A stretch of DNA of 64,000 bases from Hybos culiciformis (lineage: Eukaryota > Arthropoda > Insecta > Diptera > Hybotidae), in assembly GCA_964007475.1 (NCBI GenBank), contig OZ023273.1, positions 31,921,287-31,985,286 of the forward strand, given 5' to 3'. Shown one piece after another: positions 1 through 14,400 of the stretch; the first letter of the stretch is position 1, and each line of letters begins with the position of its first letter. A program made the translations under genes and the position numbers. The notes under the pieces were generated by a model. That model was given only the letters and a program-made list of their open reading frames with translations, searched no databases and was not told the DNA's origin.

Positions 1-3000
1 TTTACAAAAGTTTATTCTAGCGAGAAATATTTATTTTAGTTTCATAACATTCGCAATATTTTATATAAATTTTATATTAATTCTTTCATATTTTAAATAT
101 ATCAAAGCTCTCTAAATTTTCGAACTGTTCTTTTAACCAAAGAACATAACATAAAAATCTATTAAACAAGCATGGATTGAAATTAGTAAACAGTTTTATT
201 TAGATGAAAAAGTAAACAAAGTAAGTATACCTAACATTTTATTTTTTTTTTACTTCAATCTATTAAATTCTTCACATTGTGTTTTATTATGTTGATCTAA
301 AAAATTACACATGACGTTTGTATATAAATTTTAATTTTATACTTTTATTAAACGAGTAATATACGTACATAACATGCTATGTTTTTAGGTTTTCTGTTAT
401 ATAATGGAGCCTTTGGATTGCATTGGAACTACTTATACATTTAATGGAAATAAATAAAATAACAAAGGCGACTTCAAAGATTGTTGTTAGAACAACAATA
501 AAAAATATACATAAATATATACTATCCTTATATAAAAAAATTTAAAAGGCATATGTTTATATTGTTTTATACTGGATTCCTGTTAGTCTAAGTATAGTTA
601 AAAAATTTTCATTTGTTTTCTTCCATTGAAGCTTACTCATGTAATAAGTTTTGTAATATCAGCCCGTGATTCAAACGTCAACAATCGACTTGTAGTATAT
701 AGTTATAAAGACAGACTCAGGCATGTAAAGAAAATATCGATTATTAATTTTTATTATTTATATTATTACGATTATATGTCACACATATTTTAAAACCTCA
801 AAGTAAGTACAGTGGAGTGCAAAGAAAAACTTCATTGTTTTTTAAGTTACGATATACTTAAATTTATCAATTTTAAAGTCAATTAAGTTTATGTGGAAGT
901 TCTAATTCCAATGACTACATTATGTATTTTTATTGCAAATTCATTAAAACACTTTTTCTTTTTTATTAAACAAAATTGTTCAAAATCAGAATTTTATTAA
1001 AATCAAAAATTTAAATAAATAAAAAAAAAGCAATGTTTTGAAAAATCAAATGAAATAGATAAAGTGTGTCAACGAATATTTTTAATATTTTTCCATCCAT
1101 ATATTGTACTTAGTTTCAGTGAAATTACAATTTCAGAATTCCTGGTCTTTTCAATTATATTTTTCCAATAAATAGTCAATAGTATGCAAGCTATATAAAT
1201 TAATAAAAATATCTATATCTTTACTATATGGTGGAAATTTCAAAAAAAGATGCGACATGCGTTGTTTTAGTCTCAATGTTATTCATATTTTTTTGAATTG
1301 GCAGTTTTAAAAGTTGAAACAAAAAATGTACCATCATTTTTATAATTATTTTCTTGATATTTTAAATATAATGTGAAAATAAAATAAATAAAAAACTATT
1401 TTTATAACCTTAATTTTATTCAAGCAAATTTTGCCATCAAATTCAAGCATAACTTCGCTTTTAAATAACGAAAAATATTTTTTGGTTTCTCTGTATGTGT
1501 ATATCTAACGAGAACAAAGTTTTGTGGTTTCTTTCTAAAATTATAAATTTTGGATACATGGTTTTCCTTATAGTTTCTCGTATATACCTTAACACAAAAA
1601 AAAGTAAAATTTTATGTTGAAAACTTAATATGCACGTTGAAATATTTTATTTTCAGTGTTGAGATAAAATGGGGGTTCAAAGTATTTTTTTTTTTTTTTT
1701 TGCACGGATACATGCTCTCTGGTTTTAAATTTTTGTTAATAAAGTAGTTCTAAATAACTCTAATTATCATATTATAGAAAGATTTTTTTTTTTAAATATT
1801 TTGACAAAATTTGCATTTTCATTATAATTATTTTTATAATGTGTAATACGAGTAGGTGGGTATATAAATATCTGTAATATATGTGTATTCTGTATAATAT
1901 ACTGGAATTTAAGGGAATTATAAAAATTGGGGCTCGGTGCGATAGTATTTTACATATATGTACATATACTAACTTTTATTTTGAAATCTTTTATAATATT
2001 AAAGTCGTGAAATTATGCAATATTGGTTTTTGCTAACACTGGTAACATTTTTCAGTGATCTTACCGGCGATAACTAATTGTTCTGTTTTTACAAAATTTA
2101 AATTTCCACATTTTCACATTGCTAGATATACATAGAGTTAAATCGTAAGTTTACTTTGTCTTTTGCAAGTTAAATTTTAGAATTTTATTCAAAAATAAAA
2201 TTACATTGTAGCCTTGCACTGCTTTGTACTTTTATATATAAATTACCCTGTAATTTTGTTTTTAAATTATAATTATTATTTTAATTTAATTTGAATAATT
2301 ATTTAAAATTATTAAAATTAATACTGCCTGCCTTCGCCATATTCCCTGGAAGGTGCTGTGGATTCCTTTGGTTCTGGTCAGTACTGTAAAGCTTTTTGTT
2401 TTTTACGTTATTTTTTTGCAATGTGTAATGAAAAAATTATAATCGGCATTATTATTACTATATACTTTGACAACAATTATTATTTTATTGGCTTAATGGA
2501 CATAGAATTTGTATTGAAGGACATTATACCTATCAAACTTAATGCGAAATGATTCTATTTCTAATCAATGTTATAAATTGTATGCTTTCAATAACACATA
2601 CCTATACCTTTCATAGAAAAAATCACTTTATCTCCAGAATTTATATAGTCTTTAAAAAAGTGGAACTAATAATTTGTAAGAGAAAGAAATATACTTTTAA
2701 GTCTTTTAGCAAAAGTGATTTATAGCATGAACTACAAATTAATCAGAATATATATATAAAGCATTTAAGTTCATAAATTTTTAATATTAAAAGAGAAATA
2801 AGATTCTATCTAAATGTATAGCAGAAAATGAATCTATACGTTTATTGGTTTATAGGGTTAATTTTTTTTTAATTGAGCTACAGAAAATGAAGATTCTTCT
2901 TATATTCATCAAAAGTTTGGATATTTTCCGAATATACCCACTGAAGTCATTTAGTTATTATATTTCATGAATCAGAAATTAATATATTATGAAGAATTGG

Positions 3001-5107
3001 AACTAACCAAGTAAGTATACTTACCAAGTAATTATAAACAAGATCAATTAATATAAAAAAAAAAAGATTTCACAGAGCTTCCAAATTGTATTGTATTAGC
3101 AATATCTTATACATATCAATATACAGTTACATTATTAACGCCAAAACAATTCACTAAAATAATTATGTAATGTTCATTATTTTGTCATGTGAAACAAGAA
3201 ATCATTATTATTTGATTTGATACATTAAAATTATAACGACATACATATAAATTATAACGACATGTGTTCTGTACATTATGGTAAAAAAGTTTGATGCTTT
3301 TTTGAATAAACCTTACCTAAATCAATAAATCTAAAATTATCAGTATGTTATTAAAAAAAATTATCTACCTCTGAAGTTGTTACAATCTAAACTTTTTTAT
3401 TATAAATTTTATAATATTAGATATACTAGTAGAAGTAAAGATTTGAGAGATTTATATTGTTGTGGCACCTTTTGATCCGGATTCCCAGCTATGGTTTTCC
3501 CTGATTGTAAGATACTATTAAAGGCCAAGCCATCATAATAACATAACTATTTATATGATAAATGATAGTATGTGAATAGTTAATTTTAATTTTGTAAATG
3601 ATGAAATATAAATTATTTATGTACCTCTTTTTTTTTGTCAAGAAGAGCGTGTTTGTGTTTCTAAACCAGTTAAAATATAGCTTTTATAGAGCAAGCAAAA
3701 ATAAATTTCATATCATTCAAGTTTGCATCATTTATATGTTATTCATTTTTTATTTTATAGGGTGAAAGAACGTTGTTGTAATAGAAAATCTTTTTTTTTT
3801 ACTTTTGAAAATGGTTCAATGTTTAACTATTATATAAGTCACTTATACATTTCAAAAAGAATCAGAAATTTCTTCTAGTCTCAAAATGGCAATAATAATA
3901 GAATATAGATGTAATGTAAAAGGACTAAAAGCTTACATTTTGTTCATTATGTATGTTGTAATATTTGTAAAAGGTATATAAAGTAATAATCATAATATAA
4001 ATTATGTGCCGACAATTGAACAAATACCCGTTTTTTTTTTTGTACTAAATTTTATAAAATTCTAAATATAAGCTTACAAGTCCTTATTTTATGTATTTTG
4101 TTTTCACTTATTATTCAGTGAAAATAAATAGGCAAACAATAAAAACAGCAAGAATGAAAATATTTACATAAATTTTTCAACAATAGTGTAACACCAATAA
4201 AAGTTCATTTTAGAATGAACTGTGTCTTTTATTCTCAGTATGATAGTCCAGACGAATATTCGCCTACGGGCCTAAAATAATGAAAACAACAAAAATAGCA
4301 ACTTAAAAAGAATAAAATATTAAATGTAAAATGTTTATTTTTATGTTAAAAGTTTAAATGTATAGTCTTTTAAATATTTTTTATTTTATTTTATTTTTAG
4401 GTCTATCATCTTTTTTGAGGCATTGGGCTAGACTTTATTATTGGATTTTCAATCAATCCAATTTAACTCGATATGATAGGATATATATATATTCAGATTG
4501 TAATGGATTATATTTTACTGTAGAATTATGTATATTAAATGAAACAAATTGTACAGAAAACATTAGTTAAAATATTTCTAAAAAAATTAATTTACAAAGT
4601 CCCAAATCAAACTAAATTCATTGTCTTTTAGTTCAACAAATAATATTTAAAAGCCAAAATCAAATTATTGTTAGCTTTCGTTTGATTTCGAATTATTATT
4701 ATTATTAAAGATTTCTTATAAAATATACTAACCTAGTAAGTAAAAATTATTTTAAGAAGAGACATGAAGAGACTTGAAATATAATTTCGTTGAACATTGG
4801 ATTACAATTTCTCTCTATAACTAAAAAACGTTTTTTATTTTTTTTGTATAAGTATGAAACTAGTATAGTTAAAAAAAAGTGATAATTAATTGAACTTGTG
4901 GAATGACATTTTATCGTTTTTGTTGCAGACTTTTTGTTGTTGTTGAAACAAGGAAATGCTGCATATAAAGTTTACTATTATAATTACATTTAGTTTTAGA
5001 TCGAATTTTAATTTTTTTTTTGTGGCAAACCAATCACTCATCATATAGTTTAACCTGCATGAGAAATAAGCTGTTTGTATGCTTTTAACATATAACTAAC
5101 ATACATG
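1..5107. other. AT-rich non-coding stretch, no gene seen
   Basis: Low-complexity A/T sequence with many homopolymer runs and frequent stop codons in every frame. Two short patches are less AT-rich: about 2332-2400 and about 3465-3530. Neither gave a recognisable protein, RNA or repeat. Short open frames here have the composition expected from chance. No promoter or polyadenylation signal can be assigned with confidence. Confidence 0.7.
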
Positions 5108-5353
5108 TACACGGAGAAAAATAAGGTCGTAACGTTTACGTCAAAAAAGTTCGTTATTGAAAGTGACGTTGAAATAACAAAAATTTAAGAAAATGTAGGT
5201 TTTGATAACGTAAATTTCGTATTTTTTCATATTACAGAAAAACTAACCTTTTTTAGTACTCGTTAAAAAAGTTCGTTAATCGTTAAATACGGGTAACAAA
5301 AATTTCATTCCATACAAAACTTATATTTTCCATTTTACACATTGCCGTAAATT

Positions 5354-5424
5354 TAGTTCATAGCTCAGTGGTAGAGTTGATGGATTGCAATGTTTAGGAC
5401 AGTGGTTCGAATCTACAAGCGGGC
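5354..5424 (+). ncRNA. tRNA-like sequence (SINE head or tRNA retropseudogene)
   Basis: An A-box-like tagctcagtggt at 5361-5372 and a B-box-like ggttcgaatct at 5404-5414 are 43 bp apart, the spacing found in real tRNAs. The D arm folds (gctc at 5363-5366 with gagt at 5374-5377, one G-U pair). The T arm folds with one mismatch, around loop ttcgaat at 5406-5412. The anticodon loop would be attgcaa at 5384-5390, giving UGC (Ala) by position. The anticodon stem pairs poorly, and the acceptor ends (tagttca and agcgggc) do not pair, so this is not a working tRNA gene. The two boxes form an internal RNA polymerase III type promoter. An A-rich tail follows directly. Confidence 0.65.
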
Positions 5425-5668
5425 ATAAAAAAGAAAAAAGAAAAATAAAGAAAAATAAAAAAATTTAAAAAATAAATTAAAAAAATAAGAAACCTAAATA
5501 AAAAAAATTAATAAATAAAAAAAATAAATAAATAAAAAATAAAAAAAATTAATAAAAAAAAATTAAAAAAATAAAAAAAAAATAAAAAAAAAATGAAAAC
5601 CAAAATAAATAAAAAAATAAATAAATAAAACAAAATAAATACAAAATTTAAATAAATAAAAAAAATTT
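5425..5668 (+). repeat. A-rich tail of the tRNA-like unit
   Basis: Nearly pure A with scattered single T and G bases (aaataaataaaa-type motifs), beginning right after the tRNA-like sequence. A tRNA head followed by an A-rich 3' tail is what retroposition of a Pol III transcript would leave. The length suggests later expansion. It lies wholly inside the terminal-inverted-repeat element. Confidence 0.7.
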
Positions 5669-5869
5669 AGTCTAGTAAATTTTTTTTTTTGTATTTGCGG
5701 TGTTTTTGCTGAAGAATTTGAAAGGTTTTTGGTTTTGGGGTATAACGAACTTTTTTAACGAACAACGTTCTTTTTTCAACGAAATATTCGTATGTGCAAA
5801 ATCAACGAAATTTTCGTTAATTTTAACGCATTTTTTAGTTTTCAGTAAGAGCAAATTTCTTTCTGTGTA

Positions 5870-7633
5870 GGTATGTACATTGCATATGTTCAATCTACAT
5901 ACACTTTTAGTGTTTTATTTTAATTAATATTTATTATTTTAGTTAAAGATATAATATTAAAAGTTTAAAAGTATTTGAAAATTTCTTTTCTTATAAAACC
6001 ATAAGGATTTGGGGTAATTGGTATTTATTTTCAAAATTCTGGTTTCTGTTGAAATATAAAATTCTTGTGATATCTTTAAACTTAATTGCCGGAGCATTAG
6101 TTTTTATATTATTATTTGATTTCAACTTGAATATGTTTATTCAAATATCGAGAATGAGAAATTAGACCAACAGATTACGGGAAACGAACTTGAGCATAAA
6201 TCTATGTATAATATTAATACATTAACATTATTTTTTTGAAATATAAAATTCTCAATTACTGAATTTTTGTACACATAGTTTATAATGTAATTTAGTAATT
6301 TGATGGACTCAATATCAAATTAATATCAAGAGATATAAAAATTTGACTTACAAATTATTTATCTTTAAATATTCTACTTCATCTTTATGACAGAATTTTT
6401 TTTTATGTACAAAAGAAAATTTTATTTGAAAAATAAGATATTAAGTTAAAAAGATAATAATTTAATGCAAAATTAAAGCTCTACTATGGTCTCTTTCGAT
6501 AGGATGATCATTAATCAAATAAAAGAATGTTATTTTCGCATTAAGTTGATGTTTTCAAATTTATTCGTTGGTTATGTACTTCAAGTTCTTTATTAGATTA
6601 AAGAGGGTGGAATAAAGCATAAATGCGATTTAATGAATTTCATTTTTTTTACGTATTTTATTTCATTTATTTTCATAAACTTTGTTACAATAATTTATAA
6701 TTTGCCAAAAAAAAATACAAAGTCATCATTATTGTGAAAAAGCAAAAACAATCTTAATTTTCATCTTACCTGAAAAAACATATAAATATAAAATAAGAAA
6801 ACAAATTATATATATAGACTTTGTTCTTCAAAGAATAATTTTTAATTAGGAAAGTAAACTTATAGAACAAAAGTTTTTCAGATAATACGAGTATATATTT
6901 TCATCATTTCAAATATTTATACATAGAAAGTCAATTATTAATAATTCCATAATTATATCTATCTTTTCGACAACATTTTAATACGATTAAAGTTCAAGTT
7001 GATTTAAACTTTTTGTCGGATTAATTTCTACTCTAATTTATAAATTGTTCAATTATATATTTGAGAAGAATCACAAAGCTGAGAAACAATGTTCTTTAAA
7101 AATTTAACATATAGGTAGGTAGGTACCTTAAAAATAAATTTCTTACATTAATCTTTTAGATTTTAAGAATTTGCTAAAGAATATTAACTTAAAGTAAATT
7201 TCTTTAACATTAAAGTAAATTTTATTTGAACTTATGAACTGACTTAATATTCACATTATTTATTGTGAATTAATTTATATAAAAATCTATATATTAAATG
7301 TCGTACAATTTGTATATAAATGAACATAATTACAATGTTAGGAAAATTTTTATATATGATTTGCCAAAACAATTATTTGATTGCATGAAAAGATAAAAAA
7401 AAAAAAATCATAATTATTTACCTAGATCAATATTAAGGAAAAACAATAAAATAATTACCAATAAATATTATTAAAATAGTTTTGAGATTAATGATTGAAC
7501 AACGAAGTGATACTAATTTGTTATTGTGAAAAAAAACTTATAATTACCAATTTGATGAAAAGGTTATAAATCCAAAATCTTTCAGAATGTAAGCTCAATG
7601 TGAAATATAACCTAATTAATGAAAAAATAAATA
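5870..7633. other. AT-rich non-coding stretch, no gene seen
   Basis: No gene, inverted repeat or tandem array of note. A short aggt tandem (three units) occurs near 7112-7123. Open frames are short and low-complexity. Confidence 0.7.
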
Positions 7634-7641
7634 CATATACA
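7634..7641. repeat. Left target-site duplication of the hAT element
   Basis: The 8-mer catataca here is repeated exactly at 8437-8444, directly outside both ends of the element. Eight-bp duplications are characteristic of hAT transposition. Confidence 0.85.
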
Positions 7642-8436
7642 CAGTGGTCGAAGTGACATGCTAAAAGTGGTGGGATGGTTAAAAAAAATTTAAGAGCAGG
7701 TTGAGGCTCTTGGGGTTTTCTTTCGTTTTGTCCTTTTTTAGTAGAAAAATGACTCATCCAAACAACTTTATTTTAATTTTAACAGCTTCAACCCTTGCGT
7801 TGTGTCTTTGTTATTCCTAAATCTTTAATGAACTGCACATAGAACATCCTACTCCACTTTCTTTAACTGTTATATTTATATGTTTCTAACTTTTCACACC
7901 ATTGCGTGTTTGGTAATCTAGGAACTTTAAAGTATTGGGCTCCTTTAATGTCCTATCTTGGCTTAATGTACTAAGTACATTCATTCAAATGCTCTTCTCC
8001 CTCCGCCTTTATATCTCCTGCTGTTCTTCAATTTTTCTTTTTTTTATTAAAACATTTAACAATTTGAAAAAAAAAAATTCAAACAAAATTTGGAAGTTAA
8101 CTACAGATGGAGAATATTCAAAATTTGATCGGGCAAAAATTGAAATTTACGAAAAGCTGCGAAAATTGTTACAAAAAAAATAACTACATGGCCAATTAGT
8201 AACCAAAATATCTACTATTTACTATTACTATTTGAATTTTAAAAGCCTCATTTAAAATTATTTTTCATTTTTTTTTAACAAACATTTTTAAAATTCATAA
8301 AAAAAATTATTTAAAATTTTAAAAAAATATGTTCCGGGATGCATTTTTCCATCCTAAGAAGTGGTGGGATGAGTTTAGAATTATTTAGAAGTACCGGGAT
8401 GGCTTCCCACCCCATCCCGCCTCACTTCGAGCACTT
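7642..8436 (+). mobile_element. Complete non-autonomous hAT-type element (copy 1)
   Basis: The left end is cagtggtcgaagtg. The right end is cacttcgagcactt, whose reverse complement is aagtgctcgaagtg. An exact 8-bp duplication, catataca, flanks both ends. Subterminal sequence rich in gtgggatgg words on the left and catcccacc words on the right extends the inverted symmetry. Length is 795 bp. No hAT transposase domain (catalytic DDE or hATC dimerisation region) is visible. An 80-residue open frame at 7935-8183 is not convincing, because a second family copy breaks and changes it. The same family occurs at 36792-36914 and 39951-41022. Confidence 0.88.
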
Positions 8437-8444
8437 CATATACA
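8437..8444. repeat. Right target-site duplication of the hAT element
   Basis: catataca, identical to 7634-7641. The last base of the right terminal repeat is t where sister copies have g; the duplication fixes the boundary all the same. Confidence 0.85.
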
Positions 8445-11400
8445 TATATATCTATAATTTAGAGCAAAATATTGAATAAAAATACCTAAATAAGTATTCA
8501 ATTTAACCACGAAAATATAATAAATTTTCAAAAGATAACTTTTGCATAAATATTGTATTGATTTTAGGTACTATAACAATATACCGAATGTTTCGTATAG
8601 AAATAACATTTTAAAACTTTTCATATTTTAATAATCTTTCAATAATCAAAATGTAAAAAATTTAAAAATATAAAGAAATTTTATTCAAATCAAAACAAAG
8701 AAATGATACAAAATATAAAAAAAAATTCGTCCTTTTTAAATTTAAATTAATCATGCATTTGAATGAACTCTTTTTTTTTGTAGAAAAATAAATAAGTCCT
8801 TTTGTAAAAATTTTTTTTTTTGATTTAAATTAAAAAAAGTTGGTTATTTCGAAAAATGATGTGATGTGTAAAGGTTTTTTTTACAATGATTGCCTTTACT
8901 ATTTAATCCAATCAGTAGGAAGTTTTGCCCGACAAAAGGTGGAGAAGTCACAAAAGATGGAATTTGTTAAGGTGGTGACATTGTATTGGGGCGGTTACTA
9001 TCGAGTTCTATCTTGAATATTTCAAACAATGCTTTTTACACAGTAACTCGAAAAGGATTGATCAAATGAGAAAAAAGCCTGAAGCTAATTTAAAAAAAAT
9101 TAATATTTGCCATTTTAACTTTTTCAGTTAGAAAATGAGATACGGATACAGAAAGATGGACTTGCTTAAGAATTTATAATTAATTATACTATTACAATTT
9201 CGAAACCTCAAAAAGAGAACAGAATCACCGGGTAACACGTATTATAAAACAAGGTGAAAAACTAGAAATGTATCATAAATTCTTTATGGGTCATGTCTAG
9301 TCATCAAATTTTACCAGAGTTCGAAATAAGCTTAATATGCGAAAGAACAAATAATTTAAGAAAAAATTAAATAAATTATTGCAAAAAAAAAATATTAATA
9401 ATAATAATGACAATAAAATTATGAAACCAAAAGCAATAATGATAAAAATAAAAAGAGAATAAGCAAATTGAAAATTCATATTTTTATTCTTTTAATTTTA
9501 TTTATGTATTTAGTTTATTTTTTATTTTATTTTTTGCATTTATTTTCAAATTATTACTCATTAGGGGATTATAGTGTTGTCTGCTGAAGCAAAATGATAA
9601 AAGGAAAACTTCTTATTATTTCAAAAAGTTTGTTTTTTTCTTTTGTTATGTTGAAATTATTAAAAGAAAAATGTAATAAAAATAAAAAAAGAAAAAGAAA
9701 ATTTGAAAAATATAAGAAAAACATCAAAACAAAATAAAAAGCAATAAAAATGTAATTATTTGACAATAAGCGGATTTTTGTAAGATTTAAGATTATATTT
9801 TATTATTATTTACCTACTCATATAAATTTTTATTATTTTGGAATTTCAATTTAAACAAAATAAAAAAAAAATTGTTTAAGACATAAATTAGGAAAGATTA
9901 ACTTTTTTAAAGATAAAAATTTTTTATTATACATTATTAATCCTCAAATCTTATACATTTTAATAATTCAATAAAGAAATTTTTGACAATTCTATATAAA
10001 AAATTATATATGTAAGGACAGTTAGTTTGAAATATTCATCATGCAATTTGCTTACAATTAAAATTTCAATAAATTGATTATATATGATCAGAAGACTCAG
10101 AAGATGGCATAGAAATGAAAAAAATATCGCTTCAAAATTTCCTTATTTAACATAGAATCTACAGTCGAAAATATTTACAAAAATAAATACAAATTTTTTG
10201 GTTTTTACTTATTATCTAAACTAGACATCAAAATGTCTAGACATCAAAATGTTAATGCTAAATATTTTTGGTCTTTTGGGAGCCCTCAAAATCCACAATC
10301 TGTATATTTCTGATCTCCGTTTGCACATATTTTCTTTCATACATTGGAAATAATTTTTCTTGAGTTATTGACCGAATCGTAAATTTATCTTTTAAACTTC
10401 AAAGTTATTCAAAGAATTCACTATATATACAATATGCTACATTATTGGTTTTTACTTTGTCCGTTTTAAACTGTGCGTGAAGCAGAAGTAAATTCGTTTC
10501 CGGTAATTAAGAGTTATTTCTTTAGGATCTAGTTTACGGAGCCTTCTTGAAAATTAAATTCAGCCTTTTATACCAAATCAAAGACAAAAATTTCATTATC
10601 AGATATTTTAAACACAACAATTTAATTATCAGATATTTTTAATACGAACATTTTTATTTTTATTTATTACGTTTTGTTATTACATTATGTATCTATATCT
10701 TTAAAAATTTATGTTGCCTTAAAGATTGAAGATTTTTTGAAACATAAGTTTCAATAAAAAAAAAATAAATAAAACAAAAACAATTATTTCTAAGGTTACG
10801 AAAATCAGAATAATTTTATTACTTTTACAATGTTTTGTAATTGGAAACTTGTAAGCAAAGAAGATATCTTAACGCAAAAATCTTGAGGAATAATTTCTTT
10901 TTTTTTCACAAAAAATGTAAGAGATAGCAGAAGACTGTCAAGGAAAAAATTTCAAACTGAAATAATATAGAATCGCGGGATAATCAAGAGTATTTTATGA
11001 AAAAATTATTTTGAGTTGTCCTTCTAACATTTACTTTGAAAATTAAAAGTTTGTATTTAAAAAAAATAACAAATTTAATATACATTATGGACATAATGAT
11101 TTCCATAAGTAATGAAGTCCATTCAAATTAATTTTTGTTCTCATAATTTTAAAAAATTAAAAAGAGCATTAAACAATTTTCACATGGAATCTTATTCCTC
11201 GATGTTCTTTCAAATTTATAACAAGCAAAATAACTTTATCAATACTTTCGAATAAGCAGGACAGTTTTTTGAACCCTTAACAAAACATTATATACGATAT
11301 ACCTAATATATATTTAGCAAGTAACTACACTATTAAAATAAGTTTGAGAGCTTACAAAGTTACTAAAATCCACCCAATTTGAATGATTAAAATAAGTATG

Positions 11401-14400
11401 TTAGTAAAGTAAGGTAATGAAAACCGAAAATTTTGACTTTATTTAAAGATATTAAGTCTAAAATGAAATCTTTGTGTTGAAATAATAACGAGATATTGAC
11501 TATTTTGCATGACACAATTTATACAATTTAATTTTTAATTTTTTTTTATTTTGCTTAAAAATAGTTTGTACGGATAAAAATTTAAAATTCATCTTAAGTT
11601 CGTATTTTAAAAATGAAAAGTTTTTAAATTCATTATTAAAAAATAAAATGTATTCCACAAGTAAACAAAAGGAACAAAAAAAAAAATCAAAAGAAAAACT
11701 TATCTGAAAGTTTTTCTTCAATTTTCCCAAACAGACTTAATGGAAAACTAATAAAAATAGAAATAAAAGTCAAGGATGAAAAATGATAAAATATCAATGA
11801 AAATCGAATAAGAAAAAAATCTAAAGTTGTGAGTTTTATGGTGTGTTATGTTCATTTGATGTATTTTTGAATCTTTAGCGTAGAAAAAGAAAACCTCTTC
11901 TTTTATGGGTGGCGATGGGTGAAATTAAATGAAAAGAAAAACACTATTTGTCAAATTTTTGTTTTATTTTGTTGATTTTTACCTATATCAATTTGAACCA
12001 TAGATATTTTTATTGTATATATAACACAATAACTTTATTAAATAATATAAATTGTATCTATACAGTATATATTTTGTACATTGACTTGATGGTGAAAATT
12101 AAACTAAAAAATAACTTAAATGAACTTTTTTGTGGTTATATGCTTTGAATTGAATGGTTAGAAAAATCAATATTACCTCAGGAAAGGAAAATAAATTTTC
12201 TTTTTTTCATTTTAGAACTTTATGTAGCTCAATATAAATTCGTTTGAAGGGAAAATTATTACTTAAATTTTTTACCTAAGGAAATTAGAATTTTATTACC
12301 TTTAAAGTTATTAATTTACAAATTTACAAAGACAAAACCGTATCATAACCGACTTATAACAATACTTCAGAAACCAATGTTTTCTTCTAAATCAAATAAT
12401 ATTTAAAAAGGATTAAATACTAGGGGTCCTAAAACTATATCTAAATCTAGAAAACAAACTTGCTTATTTCAATTTGTACAATTTATTAACAAACTAATAT
12501 TTAATATCGGAATGACATCGAACTCCAAGCTGAATCCAAACGGGTTCAGGTTCACTGTTTTTACGAACTCTCAACTAAAAAAATAAATAAAAAATAAAAT
12601 TAAGAGACAAACGAAACTGAGCAAATTGAGTAATATTCGTATTACATTAAATAAAAAGAATAATTCCTAATTTTTAGTATTTAGTATGAAATTTTATATT
12701 CGACTCTTTTGGAAATACATTTGACATAAAATGATTACAAAAGAAAAAAAAATAAAAGCAAATGATTTCAAGGTACAATTCAAGTACAATATAAATTAAT
12801 ATATTATTTTATTAAATTTTTGAAACATAAATCAAGCACTTTAATATTTAATTTTCAACAATAAAAGAAAATAAAATTTTTCTTTTTTTCTTTTAATTTT
12901 TATTTCAAATTTCTAAGAATATTTAATTTCAACATTATTTGAATTTTTGTGCTTTAAAGTCTAAGTTTTAACGACACCTTATTATCAACAGATTGTTATT
13001 AGTCGAAATATAAATCGAAAACAATATGCATATGTCAAGTTTCAATTCAGATATTTATTATCTTTAATATTTTTTTTTTCTTGAAATTGATTGATTTAAA
13101 AAAATTATAAAGCTTAAACGAAATTGAGTAAAATGAATAATATATTAAATAAAAAAAAGAATTTCTAATTTTGAGATATTGAAGCATTAAACTTAACGTT
13201 TTTTTTTAAAGACTCCAATTAACCATTGATTAAGATTACTAAAAAGATTATCAATTTCAAACAATAACTTTTTACCTCTCTTCTGTATTTTTATTTGAAG
13301 TCTTCTTCACGTCCTTCATGAAGCTTCATAACTCATATTTCATAATTTTGGTTATTGCGATTACGAGCTTATGTATAAATAACTTAAACTTAAAAAAAAA
13401 AGTTGTATAAAACTGATAATCAATCAATTTAGCGTATTTTTAGAAACTTCATTAATATAAAAATTATAAAAAAATTAAATTTTTACTAAATAATAAATAT
13501 TGAGTAATTTTTTAAAACATCTTTATTTGATAAAAGTCTTATTAATTCTAAAGAAATTTTCAATAAAAATTACTATATATACCAGAACTTTAAAATAAAC
13601 TTTAAGTTTCTTTTTTTGCTTTAAGAATATTATATTTCTGTGTGAGTTCCTGAAATATTCATAACCAAATATGTACTGAGTAAAATGTTTTTGCAATGAA
13701 AGGAATTTAAATAATTATATTGTTTGCCTCAAGTGAACAATTAGGAGTATTTTTTAATACCTAAAGAAAAAATTGTGGTTTTCTTTTGAGCTTAATTTTA
13801 ATACTAAAACCAAATTTCCTGATGTATGAAAAATTTTTCCCAGGTAAAATAAAAAAAAAATAAAATTCTTTTTTTTATTCATGAATGTTATTGCCTTAAC
13901 ATGAAACAATGTTTAGAATTTTAAAATATCAATAAGTCAAATTTTACGCAATGCATATGAATAGGTTAGACAGGAATACAAATATTTATGTCTTAATTAG
14001 TATATGAGAACCAGAATAACACTTTGACTATATATTATCATTTTCTTTTAAAATCAATATAAAATTCATGAATAAAGGTTAATGAAAAACAAATTGAAAA
14101 TCTAAACTAGGAACACCATCATCAGAATGAAAATTTTAAAATATTATGTAAAACAATATAGACATGTACGACATAACTTGCAAGTCAGAATAATAAATCA
14201 ATTCGGCCTTATATCAAGATAGTAACGAAATAATGTATATAATCAAATTGTGCAGAGTTTTATTGGTCTCTATATAAATTTTCAAATAAAGATGTTGTAA
14301 AACTAAACAAAAAAAAATTAATTTCTTAAATGATGTAAATTAATAAAATATATTGACGACCATTGTCTTTAAGAGTGAAATAATTAAAATTCAATGAATG

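Larger units (their letters stand above)
5108..5869. mobile_element. Foldback/MITE-like element with terminal inverted repeats and a tRNA-like insert
   Basis: The left end reads tacacggagaaa. The reverse complement of the right end reads tacacagaaagaaa, so the ends form an imperfect terminal inverted repeat. Inside it, the 15-mer aaaaaagttcgttat at 5143-5157 is exactly inverted at 5742-5756, and further cgttaa/ttaacg words occur in both arms. The middle holds a tRNA-like sequence followed by about 240 bp of A-rich sequence. No transposase is present, so the element would be non-autonomous. No convincing target-site duplication was found and the superfamily is not assigned. Ends of the cac-r-gagaaa type are, from memory, frequent in fly genomes. 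Confidence 0.6.

Noticed and set aside
5354..5424. Functional tRNA gene
   Set aside because: Boxes and the D and T arms are present, but the acceptor ends do not pair and the anticodon stem is poor; the A-rich tail indicates a SINE or retropseudogene.
7935..8183. Protein gene inside the hAT element
   Set aside because: The corresponding part of the second family copy has replacements and a frameshift, so there is no sign of selection, and it does not resemble a hAT transposase.
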